Shown here one piece after another: positions 41,847-51,105 of a stretch of DNA of 64,000 nt. Source of the DNA: Pseudomonas syringae KCTC 12500 (GTDB lineage Bacteria; Pseudomonadota; Gammaproteobacteria; Pseudomonadales; Pseudomonadaceae); the NCBI RefSeq assembly GCF_000507185.2, contig NZ_AYTM02000002.1, positions 2,836,001-2,900,000 on the forward strand, in the 5' to 3' direction. Position 1 is the first letter of the stretch; each line of letters opens with the position of its first letter. A program made the translations under genes and the position numbers. A model generated the notes under the pieces. The model was not told where the DNA came from. It saw nothing but the letters and a program-made list of their open reading frames with translations, and made no database searches.

Positions 41847-42707
41847 TCAGTCTCCCAGCGGCAGGCCATCTTCGCCGCCACGGTATTCATCCAGCGCAAG
41901 CTTGATCCGGCGCAGTCGCTCCTGATTGTCTTCAGGGCTCGCCAACGCCAGTTCGGTGGCCAGCACATCGATGGTTAGCAGCATGCCGTAACGCGCTGCG
42001 GTGGGTTTATAGATGAAATTGGTTTCAGCAATTTGTAACGGCAGCACGACCTCGGCCAGTTGTGCCAGTGGTGAATCAGGCAGCGTAATGGCCAGCACGC
42101 GGGCACCGTAGCTGCGCGCCAGAGTTACGGCGTCGAGCAGTTCCGGTGTGCGTCCGCTGAGCGAGCAGACAATCAGGCTGTGTTGCGGACCAAGCGTGGC
42201 GGCGACCATGCGCATCATCACCGGGTCGCGGCAGGCGGCCACCGGGTAACCCAGGCGGACCAGCCGGGTTTGCAGTTCCTCGCTGCACAGGCTGGAGCAG
42301 CCGCCCGTGCCGAATGTGTGAATCATGCGCGCATCGGCGACACAGGCGATGGCGGCGGCAAAGCGCGTTGCTTCAAAGCCGGCCAGGTGCTGGCGCAGGG
42401 TGGCTTCGATATCGTCGACGATCCGGGTGAAAAACGCCGACTGCTCCGGCGCCGGTTCTGGATGCAGAAAGCGGCTGCCGACGCCGCTGGCCTGGGCCAG
42501 TTGCAGGCGCAAGTCGCGCAGATCCCGGCAACCGATACTGCGCGCGAAGCGTGACAGCGTCGCACTGCTGACTTCGGCGCGGCTGGCCAGCTCATCCAGA
42601 CTGGCACTGGCCGCGAAGGCGATATCGCTGAGCAACAGCCTGGCAATTCGTCCTTCTCCCGCGCTGAGGGAATCCTGACGGGCACGTATCTGGTACAGAA
42701 TGTCCAC
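41847..42707 (-). CDS. RpiR/MurR-family transcriptional regulator (HTH plus SIS)
   Basis: 286 residues. The N-terminal HTH_6 (about 1-77, ARQDSLSAGEGRIARLLL ... LASRAEVSSATLSRFARSIGC) is followed by a SIS sugar-phosphate-binding domain from about 115 (MIHTFGTGGCSSLCSEELQTRL; VCSLSGRTPELLDAVTLARSYGARVLAIT). The start is GTG at 42707, directly after the permease TGA, so it is translationally coupled. Such regulators normally control their own operon in response to a phosphorylated sugar or amino-sugar; in D-aminoacylase operons an RpiR regulator is common. A candidate operator lies at 44225-44273. Confidence 0.9.
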   Translation of the reverse strand: MDILYQIRARQDSLSAGEGRIARLLLSDIAFAASASLDELASRAEVSSATLSRFARSIGCRDLRDLRLQLAQASGVGSRFLHPEPAPEQSAFFTRIVDDIEATLRQHLAGFEATRFAAAIACVADARMIHTFGTGGCSSLCSEELQTRLVRLGYPVAACRDPVMMRMVAATLGPQHSLIVCSLSGRTPELLDAVTLARSYGARVLAITLPDSPLAQLAEVVLPLQIAETNFIYKPTAARYGMLLTIDVLATELALASPEDNQERLRRIKLALDEYRGGEDGLPLGD

Positions 42708-44057
42708 TCAAATCACCTGCGCCAGGCCCAGCGTCAGGGCGAAAGCGACGACCGAAATCAGCGTCTCCAATACCGTCCAGGTCTTGAATGTTTGCGCGAC
42801 GGTCATGTTGAAATACTCCTTGATAAGCCAGAAACCACCGTCGTTGACGTGGGAAAAGATCACCGAGCCTGCGCCCGTCGCCAGCACCAGCAGTTCGGGG
42901 TGCGGGTAACCCAGCCCCAGCGCGACAGGTGCGACGATGCCCGATGCCGTGGTCATCGCCACCGTTGCCGACCCCGTCGCAACCCGCATCAGTGCCGCGA
43001 ACAACCAGCCCATCAGCAGGGGCGACAGATGAAAGTCCTGCGCCAGACCCACGATCTCATTGGTCACGCCGCTGTCGATCAGAATGCGGTTCAAACCGCC
43101 ACCGGCACCTACCAGCAATGTAATGCTCGCGGTCGGTGCCAGGCACTCGTTGGTGAATTTCAGGATCGAGTCGCGGTTGAAGCCCTGCGCGATGCCCAGC
43201 GTCCAGAAACTCAGCAGGGTGGCCAGCAGCAGGGCAATCACCGAGTTGCCGATGAACAGCAGAAAGCTGTTGAACGCGCTGCCCGGTGTACTGATCAGGT
43301 TGGCCCAGCCACCCAGCAGCATCAGCACCACCGGCAGCAGAATCGTGGCCATGGTCAGGCCGAAGCTGGGCAGCGTCTGGCGTGGTTCGCGGTCGAGAAA
43401 CTGCTTGGCCAGCGGGTTTTCAGCCGGCAAGTGGATGCGCGGGGCAATGAATTTGGCATACACCGGGCCGGCGATGATCGCTGTAGGGATGCCGATCAGG
43501 ATGGCGTAGAACAGCGTTTGCCCCACCGACGCCTGATACGCCTGCACGGCGAGCATCGCAGCAGGGTGCGGCGGCACCAGCGCATGCACGACCGACAGAC
43601 CGGCGACCATCGGCAGGCCGACCATCAGAATCGACACCCCGACACGCCGGGCCACAGTGAAGGCAATCGGTACCAGCAGAACGAAGCCGACTTCGAAGAA
43701 CAGTGGCAAGCCCACCAGAAACGCAATGCAGACCATGGCCCAGTGCGCGTTGCGTTCGCCAAAGCGGTCGACCAGGGTGCGCGCCACCTGCTCGGCACCG
43801 CCAGACTCGGCCATCATCTTGCCAAGCATGGTGCCCAGTGCCACGACCAGCGCGATATGACCCAGCGTTTTGCCAACCCCCGCTTCATAAGAGGCGACCA
43901 CGCCACTGGCCGGCATTCCAGCGACCAGGGCCAGACCGACCGAAACAAGCGTAATGACGATAAACGGATTGAGGCGGTAACGCGCGATCAGCACGATCAA
44001 GGCGATGATGGCGACAGCGGCGTAGACCAATAGCGAAATACCGGGTGACGGCGACAT
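42708..44057 (-). CDS. GntP-family transporter
   Basis: 449 residues from the ATG at 44057 (MSPSPGISLLVYAAVAIIALIVLIARYRLNPF); an upstream extension is not convincing. 12 or more hydrophobic segments and the GntP features LGTMLGKMMAESGGAEQVARTLV, LPLFFEVGFVLLVPI and MRVATGSATVAMTTASGI. GntP proteins are proton symporters for gluconate-type sugar acids, but members next to D-aminoacylases probably carry N-acyl-D-amino acids. First gene of the three-gene minus-strand operon. Confidence 0.92.
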   Translation of the reverse strand: MSPSPGISLLVYAAVAIIALIVLIARYRLNPFIVITLVSVGLALVAGMPASGVVASYEAGVGKTLGHIALVVALGTMLGKMMAESGGAEQVARTLVDRFGERNAHWAMVCIAFLVGLPLFFEVGFVLLVPIAFTVARRVGVSILMVGLPMVAGLSVVHALVPPHPAAMLAVQAYQASVGQTLFYAILIGIPTAIIAGPVYAKFIAPRIHLPAENPLAKQFLDREPRQTLPSFGLTMATILLPVVLMLLGGWANLISTPGSAFNSFLLFIGNSVIALLLATLLSFWTLGIAQGFNRDSILKFTNECLAPTASITLLVGAGGGLNRILIDSGVTNEIVGLAQDFHLSPLLMGWLFAALMRVATGSATVAMTTASGIVAPVALGLGYPHPELLVLATGAGSVIFSHVNDGGFWLIKEYFNMTVAQTFKTWTVLETLISVVAFALTLGLAQVI

Positions 44058-44477
44058 AGCGACGGTTCCTTGCAAAGTGGGTAGGCGAGGGCGCAACACC
44101 AACAGCTGAAGCTGTCAGCCTGAAGGCGACTCGGGAGTACTCGGCAGGGACGACGCAATAAGATGGAGCAGGGGCGTTTCAGGGCGATCACAGGTATTCA
44201 TTATTTTTATCTCTGTTTTCGTGATGAAAATAAATTACACGAAAATGAAATATAAACAAATATATGAAAATAACTTTCTTTTCCTGTCTTCGTTTGAGTA
44301 TGCGCAGGTAGGCGCACATCCTGAGTCGCCTCTGCATCGGCGCTGGCAGGCCGGTGTTATGAGACAGGCCTGACGCAGCGCTTTGGGAAAGAACTTGTTC
44401 GAAAGCTTCACAAGCCGCAGAAGACGATCTGGGTTAGCTTGAAGAGAGTTGGTGAGTGCCTGGGCGAGTTTTCTATC
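44058..44477. other. 420-bp divergent intergenic region with AT-rich operator-like repeats
   Basis: A strongly AT-rich block (about 44195-44285) sits in otherwise GC-rich DNA between the GntP gene (minus) and the hydrolase gene (plus). It contains TGAAAATAA twice in direct orientation (44225-44233 and 44265-44273) and the related CGAAAATGA between them (44240-44248). This fits a promoter region for the GntP operon with binding sites for its RpiR regulator. No RNA gene or additional coding sequence was seen. Confidence 0.5.
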
Positions 44478-45614
44478 ATGCAATCGATGCTGCGTTTGAT
44501 GACCCTCGTGTGTGCGTTGCTGGTTTATTCAGGCCAGGCCTGTGCCGATGAAGCAGTACGTGAACAGCAACTCCTTTTGCCTATTCACATCAACGCCCAC
44601 CGTGAAAAAGTCGAAGCATTGATTGTCCGTCCTGCGCGCGCCGGAAAGTTCCCTGTTGCATTGATCATTAATGGCTCAGCCGCACAGCCTTCGTCTGTAC
44701 ATGCCGACTGGCTCGCTCACATCGCTCATGACTTTGCGCACCGGGGCTGGCTTGCCGCATCGATTGTGTGGCCCGGTTATGGCCGCTCGACCGGACGCTT
44801 CATGGATGAAGCCGGCAGCTGCACCAACCCCGATGTGGCTCGATTTCTGGATACACATGGAGAAGAGCTTGGAGCCGCATTGGCAGCTCTGCGCAAGCGT
44901 CCGGATGTCGATCCATCCTTGGCACTGGGTGTAGGGATTTCGATCGGCGGAGCTTCCATGCTGGACCTGGCCGCTCGACCTGATCATCCATTGGCAGCGG
45001 TGATCAACATCTCCGGCGGTGTTTATCACTACTCCACGATGGGTTCTCCTGAAGCTGACTGCTCACTGTATCAGGCGGATCTGGTACGAAACTTCACCAC
45101 CTTCGGCACAAATAACCCGACGCCGACGCTCTGGATGTATGCTGAAAATGATCCGTATTTCAGCCCCGACCTGGTTACACGGATGGTTGCTGGCTATCGC
45201 TCGCAGGGTGGTCACGCAGATTATGTGGCGCTGCCACCGTTTGGTCAGGATGGTCATACACTTTATAAAAATGGGGCCAATAAACTGTTGAAACCCCACA
45301 TCGAGGACTTCTTAAAGGCCAATCGTCTTCCTGGTATGGACGATGAAGCATTAATGCCGTTGCTTTCAAAACTGTCCCCCGCCGACCGTGCAGAAGCTAA
45401 TGCGTATCTGCTGAGTGTTACCGAAAAGGCCATGGCAAAGTCCGCAGAAGCAGATGGGCTCTTCTGGTTTTACGGCGCGCGTTCAATCAAGACAGCCCGA
45501 CAAAGAGCGCTCGGCAATTGCCGCGTTGCAACGGGTAAAGCCTGTCGAATCGTCGCTCAAAACATGCAATTGGTTAATGGCTGGCAAGCTACAGTAGCGC
45601 CCACCAAGAAATAA
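44478..45614 (+). CDS. Secreted alpha/beta hydrolase
   Basis: 378 residues from the ATG at 44478; an in-frame TTG upstream is rejected because the signal peptide (MLRLMTLVCALLVYSGQACA) starts right at this ATG. Nucleophile elbow G153-I-S155-I-G157, acid D225 in MYAENDPYFSPD and H260 in FGQDGHTLY give a full Ser-Asp-His set. The N-terminal part (LIVRPARAGKFPVALIINGSA) resembles dienelactone-hydrolase/acetylxylan-esterase-type enzymes. Substrate unknown; it presumably acts in the periplasm or outside. The gene stands alone and no similar gene is nearby. Confidence 0.8.
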   Translation: MQSMLRLMTLVCALLVYSGQACADEAVREQQLLLPIHINAHREKVEALIVRPARAGKFPVALIINGSAAQPSSVHADWLAHIAHDFAHRGWLAASIVWPGYGRSTGRFMDEAGSCTNPDVARFLDTHGEELGAALAALRKRPDVDPSLALGVGISIGGASMLDLAARPDHPLAAVINISGGVYHYSTMGSPEADCSLYQADLVRNFTTFGTNNPTPTLWMYAENDPYFSPDLVTRMVAGYRSQGGHADYVALPPFGQDGHTLYKNGANKLLKPHIEDFLKANRLPGMDDEALMPLLSKLSPADRAEANAYLLSVTEKAMAKSAEADGLFWFYGARSIKTARQRALGNCRVATGKACRIVAQNMQLVNGWQATVAPTKK

Positions 45615-45757
45615 CGAATGCATTACGACACGCTGTGAAAGAATCTCCGCAGACGCCGGTTTTTACGATCAACAGCCCATGCAGGGCTTGTCCGCCAGCA
45701 TAGGCGGATGCGTCAGTGCGCTCTGGTTCAACCCACCTGCCATCGCCCGATGTGCGT

Positions 45758-47026
45758 CTAAACCTGCGCCCCCAGCGGCTGCAACCTTGCCAACCTCAAC
45801 GCCACACCAAGGGCGATCAGCAGCAACACGCCGATAAACACCCCGATGCCGTTCCAGCCCGCGTAGTGCCAGAACACTCCGCCGCCGGTTCCGGCCACGC
45901 TCGAGCCTGCGTAGTAACAGAACAGGTAAAGGGACGCGGCCTGGCCTCTGGCGGTGGTGGCCCTGCGTCCGACCCAGCTGCTGGCCACTGAATGTGCGCC
46001 AAAGAAGCCGAAGGTGAAGATCAGTACGCCGACGATCACCAGTGGCAGTGGGGTGAACAGGGTCAGCAGCAGGCCGGCCAGCATCATCACGATCACCGCC
46101 CACAGCACCTGTCGGCGGCCAAGGCGGTCAGCCAGTGAGCCGATCTTTGCCGAGCTGTAGATGCCCGACAGGTACACCACGGAGAACACGCCGACCACGG
46201 CCTGGCTCAAGTTGTAGGGTGCGCTCAGAAAGCGGTAGGCGATGTAGTTGAACAGCGTAACGAATGCGCCCATCAGCAGGAAGCCGGTCAGAAACAGTAG
46301 CGGCAAGCCTGCATCGCGAAACTGCACGACAAACCCGTCGAGCAGACTGCGAGGGTGCAGCGAGCGCGGGCGGAAGTTGCGCGACGCCGGCAGGATCCTC
46401 CAGAACACCGCTGCGGCGATCAGCGCCAGCCCGCCGACCACCAGCATCGCCGCGTGCCAGCTGACGTAGTCGATCATCACCCCGACGATCAGCCTTCCGC
46501 TCATGCCACCGACGGCGCTGCCGCCGATATACAGCCCCATCGCCAGGCCCAGATGGGTGGGGTGGATCTCCTCGCTCAGGTAGGTCATCGCCACTGCCGC
46601 CAGGCCGCTCAGTGACAGGCCTACCAGGGCGCGGGTAATCAGTACGCCCTCCCAGCTGGGCATCAAGGCACTGGCGATGGTGAATAGCGAGGCACAGAAC
46701 AGCGCCATGACCATCACCGGCTTGCGCCCCAGCCGATCGGATATCGGCCCGGTGATCAGCAGGCCGATGGCGAGCATTGCCGTGGCCACGGACAGGATCA
46801 GGCTGCTTTGCGCCGCTGTCAGGGAAAACTCGCTGGACAGCGTCGGCATCATCGGCTGAACGCAGTACAGCAGGGTAAAGGTCGAAAACCCGCCGGCGAA
46901 CAGCGCCAATGCCGTGCGTTTGAAAAGCGGCGTGTTCTTTTCGATGTAGGTATCGCCGGGCAGTGTCGACGACTGTACGGGCGAGGTGTTCAAGTCGGGA
47001 GTGGACGGGGCGACGGCAGGGTTCAC
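45758..47026 (-). CDS. MFS transporter (YnfM-like drug/metabolite efflux)
   Basis: 422 residues if started at the GTG at 47026 (NPAVAPSTPDLNTS), which has a well-placed TGAGG ribosome-binding site; an in-frame ATG at 47068 is an alternative adding 14 residues. Twelve transmembrane segments; conserved MFS motif A between helices 2 and 3 (GPISDRLGRKPVM) and its repeat (SLADRLGRRQVL). Resembles E. coli YnfM. Divergent from a LysR regulator gene that probably controls it, with about 115 bp between the starts. Substrate unknown. Confidence 0.88.
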   Translation of the reverse strand: MNPAVAPSTPDLNTSPVQSSTLPGDTYIEKNTPLFKRTALALFAGGFSTFTLLYCVQPMMPTLSSEFSLTAAQSSLILSVATAMLAIGLLITGPISDRLGRKPVMVMALFCASLFTIASALMPSWEGVLITRALVGLSLSGLAAVAMTYLSEEIHPTHLGLAMGLYIGGSAVGGMSGRLIVGVMIDYVSWHAAMLVVGGLALIAAAVFWRILPASRNFRPRSLHPRSLLDGFVVQFRDAGLPLLFLTGFLLMGAFVTLFNYIAYRFLSAPYNLSQAVVGVFSVVYLSGIYSSAKIGSLADRLGRRQVLWAVIVMMLAGLLLTLFTPLPLVIVGVLIFTFGFFGAHSVASSWVGRRATTARGQAASLYLFCYYAGSSVAGTGGGVFWHYAGWNGIGVFIGVLLLIALGVALRLARLQPLGAQV

Positions 47027-47141
47027 AAGGACCTCAGGGCAAGGTTGAGCAGGCAATGAAAAAATCATATAGCTCGCTAATCATTCCATCCAATATATTG
47101 TTCGACCTGTTTGATAGGTAAAACGACTTAATGGAGGCCGC

Positions 47142-48032
47142 ATGGAATTGCGTCATCTGCGTTACTTCATCGCGGTTGCCGAAGAGCTGCATTTTGGCCG
47201 CGCAGCGCAGGCGCTGGGGATTTCTCAGCCGCCGCTCAGCCAGCAGATTCAGACGCTGGAGCAGGAACTGGGCACGCGTCTTTTCGAGCGCACCAACCGG
47301 CGCGTCGAGTTGAGCGAATCCGGGCGGCTGTTTCTCGACGAGGCACGGCTGGTGCTGGCGCAGGTCGACAAAGCCACCGACGTAGCTCGGCGTGCGCAAC
47401 TGGGCGAAATCGGCGAGCTGAAGATCGGCTTCACTTCGTCTGCGCCGTTTACGTCGAGTATCCCGCAGGCGATTTTCGCCTTCCGCCAAGCCTACCCGGA
47501 CGTGCACCTGACCCTGACCGAGATCACCAGTCAGGAAGTGGCGGCAGGTCTTGAGGACAAAACCATTCAGGTCGGCATCATGCGCCCGCTGGCATTGCCC
47601 GATTCACTGGTGGTATTCGAATTGCTGAGTGAACCGCTGGTGGCGATCATGCGTGCCGACCATCCGCTGGCGGCAGAAAGCGAGGAGGGGATCTACATGG
47701 CGGCGCTGGCCGCCGAGCCGTTCGTGTTCTTCCCGCGTACTTATGGCAGCGGCATCTACGCGCAAGTCCTGAGCCTGGCGCGCGCCGCAGGGTTCAGCCC
47801 GCTGATCACCCAGGAAGCGGGCGAAGTGATGACCATCATCGGCCTGGTCGCAGCAGGATTGGGCGTCACCGTACTGCCTGCGTCCTACCGGCGAATGCGC
47901 ATCGACGGCGTGGTCTACCGCAACGTCCTCGACCCAGGCGCAACCAGCGCGGTGTGGCTGGTGCAACGCAAGGACGAACAATCGCCCATGGCCAAGGCGT
48001 TCACCGAGCTGTTAACGCGTAACGTCGGGTGA
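47142..48032 (+). CDS. LysR-family transcriptional regulator
   Basis: 296 residues. The N-terminal winged helix (MELRHLRYFIAVAEELHFGRAAQALGISQ, about 1-60) is followed by a two-lobed effector domain (IGELKIGFTSSAPFTSSIP from about 90). Typical of regulators that act on a divergently transcribed gene, here the MFS transporter. The inducer cannot be inferred. Confidence 0.92.
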   Translation: MELRHLRYFIAVAEELHFGRAAQALGISQPPLSQQIQTLEQELGTRLFERTNRRVELSESGRLFLDEARLVLAQVDKATDVARRAQLGEIGELKIGFTSSAPFTSSIPQAIFAFRQAYPDVHLTLTEITSQEVAAGLEDKTIQVGIMRPLALPDSLVVFELLSEPLVAIMRADHPLAAESEEGIYMAALAAEPFVFFPRTYGSGIYAQVLSLARAAGFSPLITQEAGEVMTIIGLVAAGLGVTVLPASYRRMRIDGVVYRNVLDPGATSAVWLVQRKDEQSPMAKAFTELLTRNVG

Positions 48033-48154
48033 ATGCCTGGCGTATATCCGGTACTCACTATCATTATTGACAGTAGGCAGCTCAGTGTTTTTTGCGTTGA
48101 ATCTTATGTGCACCTGATGCTCCAGGACGGAATGACAGGAACAGGGAGAGAAGC

Positions 48155-48997
48155 ATGCGCAAACAAATATGGCTGATGGCTTTATTGAGCCTGTCGCTGA
48201 CAGTGGCGGCAGACGAGAAAATTATCGGTGGTACGCCCGCACCCGCAGGTGCTTATCCTTTTTTCACTTCATTGACCAAGGAGGATGGCCAGCACCTCTG
48301 CGGGGGCGCATTGATCGCCGCGCAATGGGTGCTTACTGCGGCACACTGCATACGTGGTCAGTCGCCTGCGTTTGTCCAGATTGCTATAGAGAAGTACGGG
48401 CCTCCCGTCGTCAGCCGGGACAAGATCAGGATCGCTGAAGCGTTTATTCCTGCGGATTTCAAAGACTGGCAGGTTTACTCTAAAACAGGCGACGAAAAGG
48501 GATCGGGGCTTTACGACATTGCGCTATTGAAACTTGAGCGTCCAACCGAAAGTAAAGACATCCTCAAGCTGGACGGCATTGATCAGGTGGTTGCGCACGA
48601 AGTCGGGATGCCCGTCACGCTGGCAGGCTTCGGAATGAGAGAAACCGGCACCATGCCGAACGAGCTTTATCATGTTGACGGCTCGATTCTGGAAGATCGC
48701 AAATGCATAGACGTGCCGCCGGGCTATCCACCTACCTACTTTGATCCTCTCTTGAATGTGTGTTCGAGCAAGATTTCTGGCGGCGGCGATTCAGGCGGGC
48801 CGTTGCTCTTCAAAACGCAGAGCGGCTACGTCGGCGTTGCGCTGGTAAGTCGTGGTTTGCTCGACGCTAGTCAGATGACTCGAATTTCGTTCTACAAGGA
48901 CTGGATCACGAACATCATTGCAAATGACAAGTGCGGCCAGCAGGAGAAGCCTGAAGGTACTGTTTCTGTGCGTTCTGTCGGCTCTTCTGGCTGTTGA
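48155..48997 (+). CDS. Secreted chymotrypsin-fold (S1) serine protease
   Basis: 280 residues: signal peptide 1-19 (ending VAA), a very short propeptide (DEK) and then mature IIGG (23-26). Catalytic H64 (TAAHC), D121 (YDIALLKL) and S213 (GGDSGGP) are all present. Disulfide Cys pairs are seen around H64 and C184/C203. At the S1 pocket the residue six before the catalytic Ser is Ile and the usual Cys191 is Gly (KISGGGDSGG), so Arg/Lys trypsin specificity is unlikely. The 20-residue C-terminal tail ends in Cys. A GGGAGAGA ribosome-binding site is present. Secreted S1 proteases are scattered in plant-associated bacteria; the target is unknown and no inhibitor or secretion partner is adjacent. Confidence 0.9.
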   Translation: MRKQIWLMALLSLSLTVAADEKIIGGTPAPAGAYPFFTSLTKEDGQHLCGGALIAAQWVLTAAHCIRGQSPAFVQIAIEKYGPPVVSRDKIRIAEAFIPADFKDWQVYSKTGDEKGSGLYDIALLKLERPTESKDILKLDGIDQVVAHEVGMPVTLAGFGMRETGTMPNELYHVDGSILEDRKCIDVPPGYPPTYFDPLLNVCSSKISGGGDSGGPLLFKTQSGYVGVALVSRGLLDASQMTRISFYKDWITNIIANDKCGQQEKPEGTVSVRSVGSSGC

Positions 48998-49150
48998 CCA
49001 CTGAGCGCCAGGACTCAGCCGTCACTGACGTCGCACTCTGCGTCGTCAGTGCCACTGCGAGAAAAAAGCGCTTTTATGTGCAGTGACTACAGGCAAAGCA
49101 TGACTTTGCGCTGCCGCGTAGGGAACGATAGGTGCTCGGGAAGGCGCCGC

Positions 49151-50377
49151 TCAACTCCAGCGCCTGAAGATCAGCGAGGTGTTCACGCCGCCAAATGCGA
49201 AGTTGTTGTTCATCACGTATTCGTTGCTCATGTGCCTTGGTTCGCCGACGATGTAGTCCAGTTCGCCGCATTGTGAGTCGATGTCGACCAGGTTCAGCGT
49301 ATGGATATAGCGATCGCTGTTGAGCATTTCGATGCTGAACCATGACTCCAGCGCGCCGCACGCTCCCAGCGTGTGACCGAGAAAGCTTTTCTGCGAGCTG
49401 AGCGGCATGCGCGGGCCGAACAGGCTGCTGGTGGCCAGGGTCTCGGCGATGTCGCCCTGTTCGGTGGCGGTGCCGTGACCGTTGACGTAACCGATGGCGT
49501 CAGGCGACAGGTCGGCGTCTTCGAGGGCCAGTTCCATCGCGCGGCGCATGGTGGCCTGCTCGGGGCGAGTGCTGTGGGCGCCGTCGGCGTTGCTGCCGAA
49601 GCCGACGATCTCGGCGTAGATGTGCGCGCCACGTGCCTGGGCATGCTCAAGCTCTTCAAGCACCAGCATGCCGCCACCTTCACCGATCACCAGGCCGTCG
49701 CGTCCGCTGTCGTAGGGGCGTGGCGTGGTGTGTGGCGCGTCATTCTTGAGGCTGGTAGCGTACAGCGCGTCGAAGACCATGGCCTCTGTCGGGCACAGCT
49801 CTTCGGCCCCGCCCGCCAGCATCAGCGGCAGACGGCCGAACTTGATCGCCTCATAGGCATAGCCGATGCCCTGACTGCCACTGGTACAGGCGCTGGAGGT
49901 CGGAATCAGGCGTCCGGTCAGGCCGAAGAAAATGCTGATGTTGGCGGCCGTGGTGTGCGGCATCATGCGCACGTAGGAGTTGGCGTTCAGGCCCACAGCC
50001 ACCGAGTTGATCAGCATGTTGCCGAAGGCCTTGATCTCGTCGGTGCTGCCGGTGGACGAGCCGCAGGCCGTGCCCATGCGGCCATCGCGAATGATCGGGT
50101 CATTCAGCAGCCCGGCGTCGATCAGGGCCTGCTCCGCAGCCGCCACGGCCAGACGTGACACGCGGCCCATGCTGCGCAGTTGTTTGCGCGTCCAGTGCCC
50201 CGGCACGGCGAAATCGTCGATGGGGCCAGCCAGGCGGGTATTGAGCTCGGCAAAACGGTTCCACTCGTCCATCCGGCGAATGCCGCTGCGATTGGCCGTG
50301 AAGCTGGCATCGATAGTCGGCCAGTCGCTGCCCACCGAGGTGATGCCGGACATGCCGGTCACTACCACACGCTTCAT
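49151..50377 (-). CDS. APE beta-ketoacyl-ACP synthase (ApeR-like)
   Basis: 408 residues from the ATG at 50377, whose A is shared with the ketoreductase stop (TGATG). FabF-type thiolase fold: catalytic C164 in SSACTSGSQG, His in NGHGTATEQGD and His in LGHTLGACGALE. It is the last gene of the pigment operon, the position of ApeR in E. coli (order O-P-Q-R). It probably performs a condensation in polyene chain growth. An adjacent inverted repeat (49023-49030 with 49044-49051) lies downstream and may mark the operon end. Confidence 0.9.
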   Translation of the reverse strand: MKRVVVTGMSGITSVGSDWPTIDASFTANRSGIRRMDEWNRFAELNTRLAGPIDDFAVPGHWTRKQLRSMGRVSRLAVAAAEQALIDAGLLNDPIIRDGRMGTACGSSTGSTDEIKAFGNMLINSVAVGLNANSYVRMMPHTTAANISIFFGLTGRLIPTSSACTSGSQGIGYAYEAIKFGRLPLMLAGGAEELCPTEAMVFDALYATSLKNDAPHTTPRPYDSGRDGLVIGEGGGMLVLEELEHAQARGAHIYAEIVGFGSNADGAHSTRPEQATMRRAMELALEDADLSPDAIGYVNGHGTATEQGDIAETLATSSLFGPRMPLSSQKSFLGHTLGACGALESWFSIEMLNSDRYIHTLNLVDIDSQCGELDYIVGEPRHMSNEYVMNNNFAFGGVNTSLIFRRWS

Positions 50378-51105
50378 CAGCACAGTCCCCCATTGACGGC
50401 CAGAACCTGACGAGTGATGTAGCTCGCTTCGGCCGACATCAGAAAGTTCACCGCACCCGCCACTTCCTCGGGCGTGCCCATGCGTTGTGCCGGGATCATT
50501 TTCATCAGTTCGTCCACGGGCACGTTCTCGTCCAGCATGGCCGTATCGATCAGCCCCGGCGCGACGCAGTTGACGGTGATCTTGCGCTTGCCCAGTTCGA
50601 TGGCCAGCGCCTTGGCGGCACCGATCAGCCCTGCCTTGGAAGCGCTGTAATTGACCTGGCCGCGATTGCCGATCAGCCCGGAAACCGAGGTGATGCAGAC
50701 GATGCGCCCTGCTGCTCGACGGCGAATCATCGGCATCGTCAACGGGTGCAGCACGTTATAGAAACCGTCCAGATTGGTGCGCAGCACCTGATCCCAGTCA
50801 TCGTCGCTGAGTGCCGGGAACGCGCCGTCGCGGGTCAGCCCGGCGTTGAGTACCACGCCGTAATAGGCGCCGTGCGTCTCCACGTCCTCTTCCAGAATGG
50901 CCTTGCAGGCGGCCCGGTCCGAGACATCGAATTGCAGCACGCGTGCCTGGCGGCCCAGCGCAACGACTTCGGCCTGCACCGCTTCGGCTTCGCTGCGGCC
51001 GGTGCGGCAATGCAGGATCAGGTCGTATCCGGCCTGCGCCAGACGCAGGGCGATGGCGCGGCCGATGCCACGGCTGGAGCCGGTGACCAGTATCGATTCA
51101 GTCAT
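50377..51105 (-). CDS. APE 3-ketoacyl-ACP reductase (FabG family, ApeQ-like)
   Basis: 242-residue short-chain dehydrogenase. NADPH-binding TGSSRGIG (8-15), catalytic S140, Y153 and K157 (NYSASK), and NAG in LNAGLTRDGAF. Reduces the beta-keto group in each elongation round. Starts within the ATGA overlap with the dehydratase gene upstream and ends in the TGATG overlap with the ketosynthase. Confidence 0.92.
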   Translation of the reverse strand: MTESILVTGSSRGIGRAIALRLAQAGYDLILHCRTGRSEAEAVQAEVVALGRQARVLQFDVSDRAACKAILEEDVETHGAYYGVVLNAGLTRDGAFPALSDDDWDQVLRTNLDGFYNVLHPLTMPMIRRRAAGRIVCITSVSGLIGNRGQVNYSASKAGLIGAAKALAIELGKRKITVNCVAPGLIDTAMLDENVPVDELMKMIPAQRMGTPEEVAGAVNFLMSAEASYITRQVLAVNGGLC

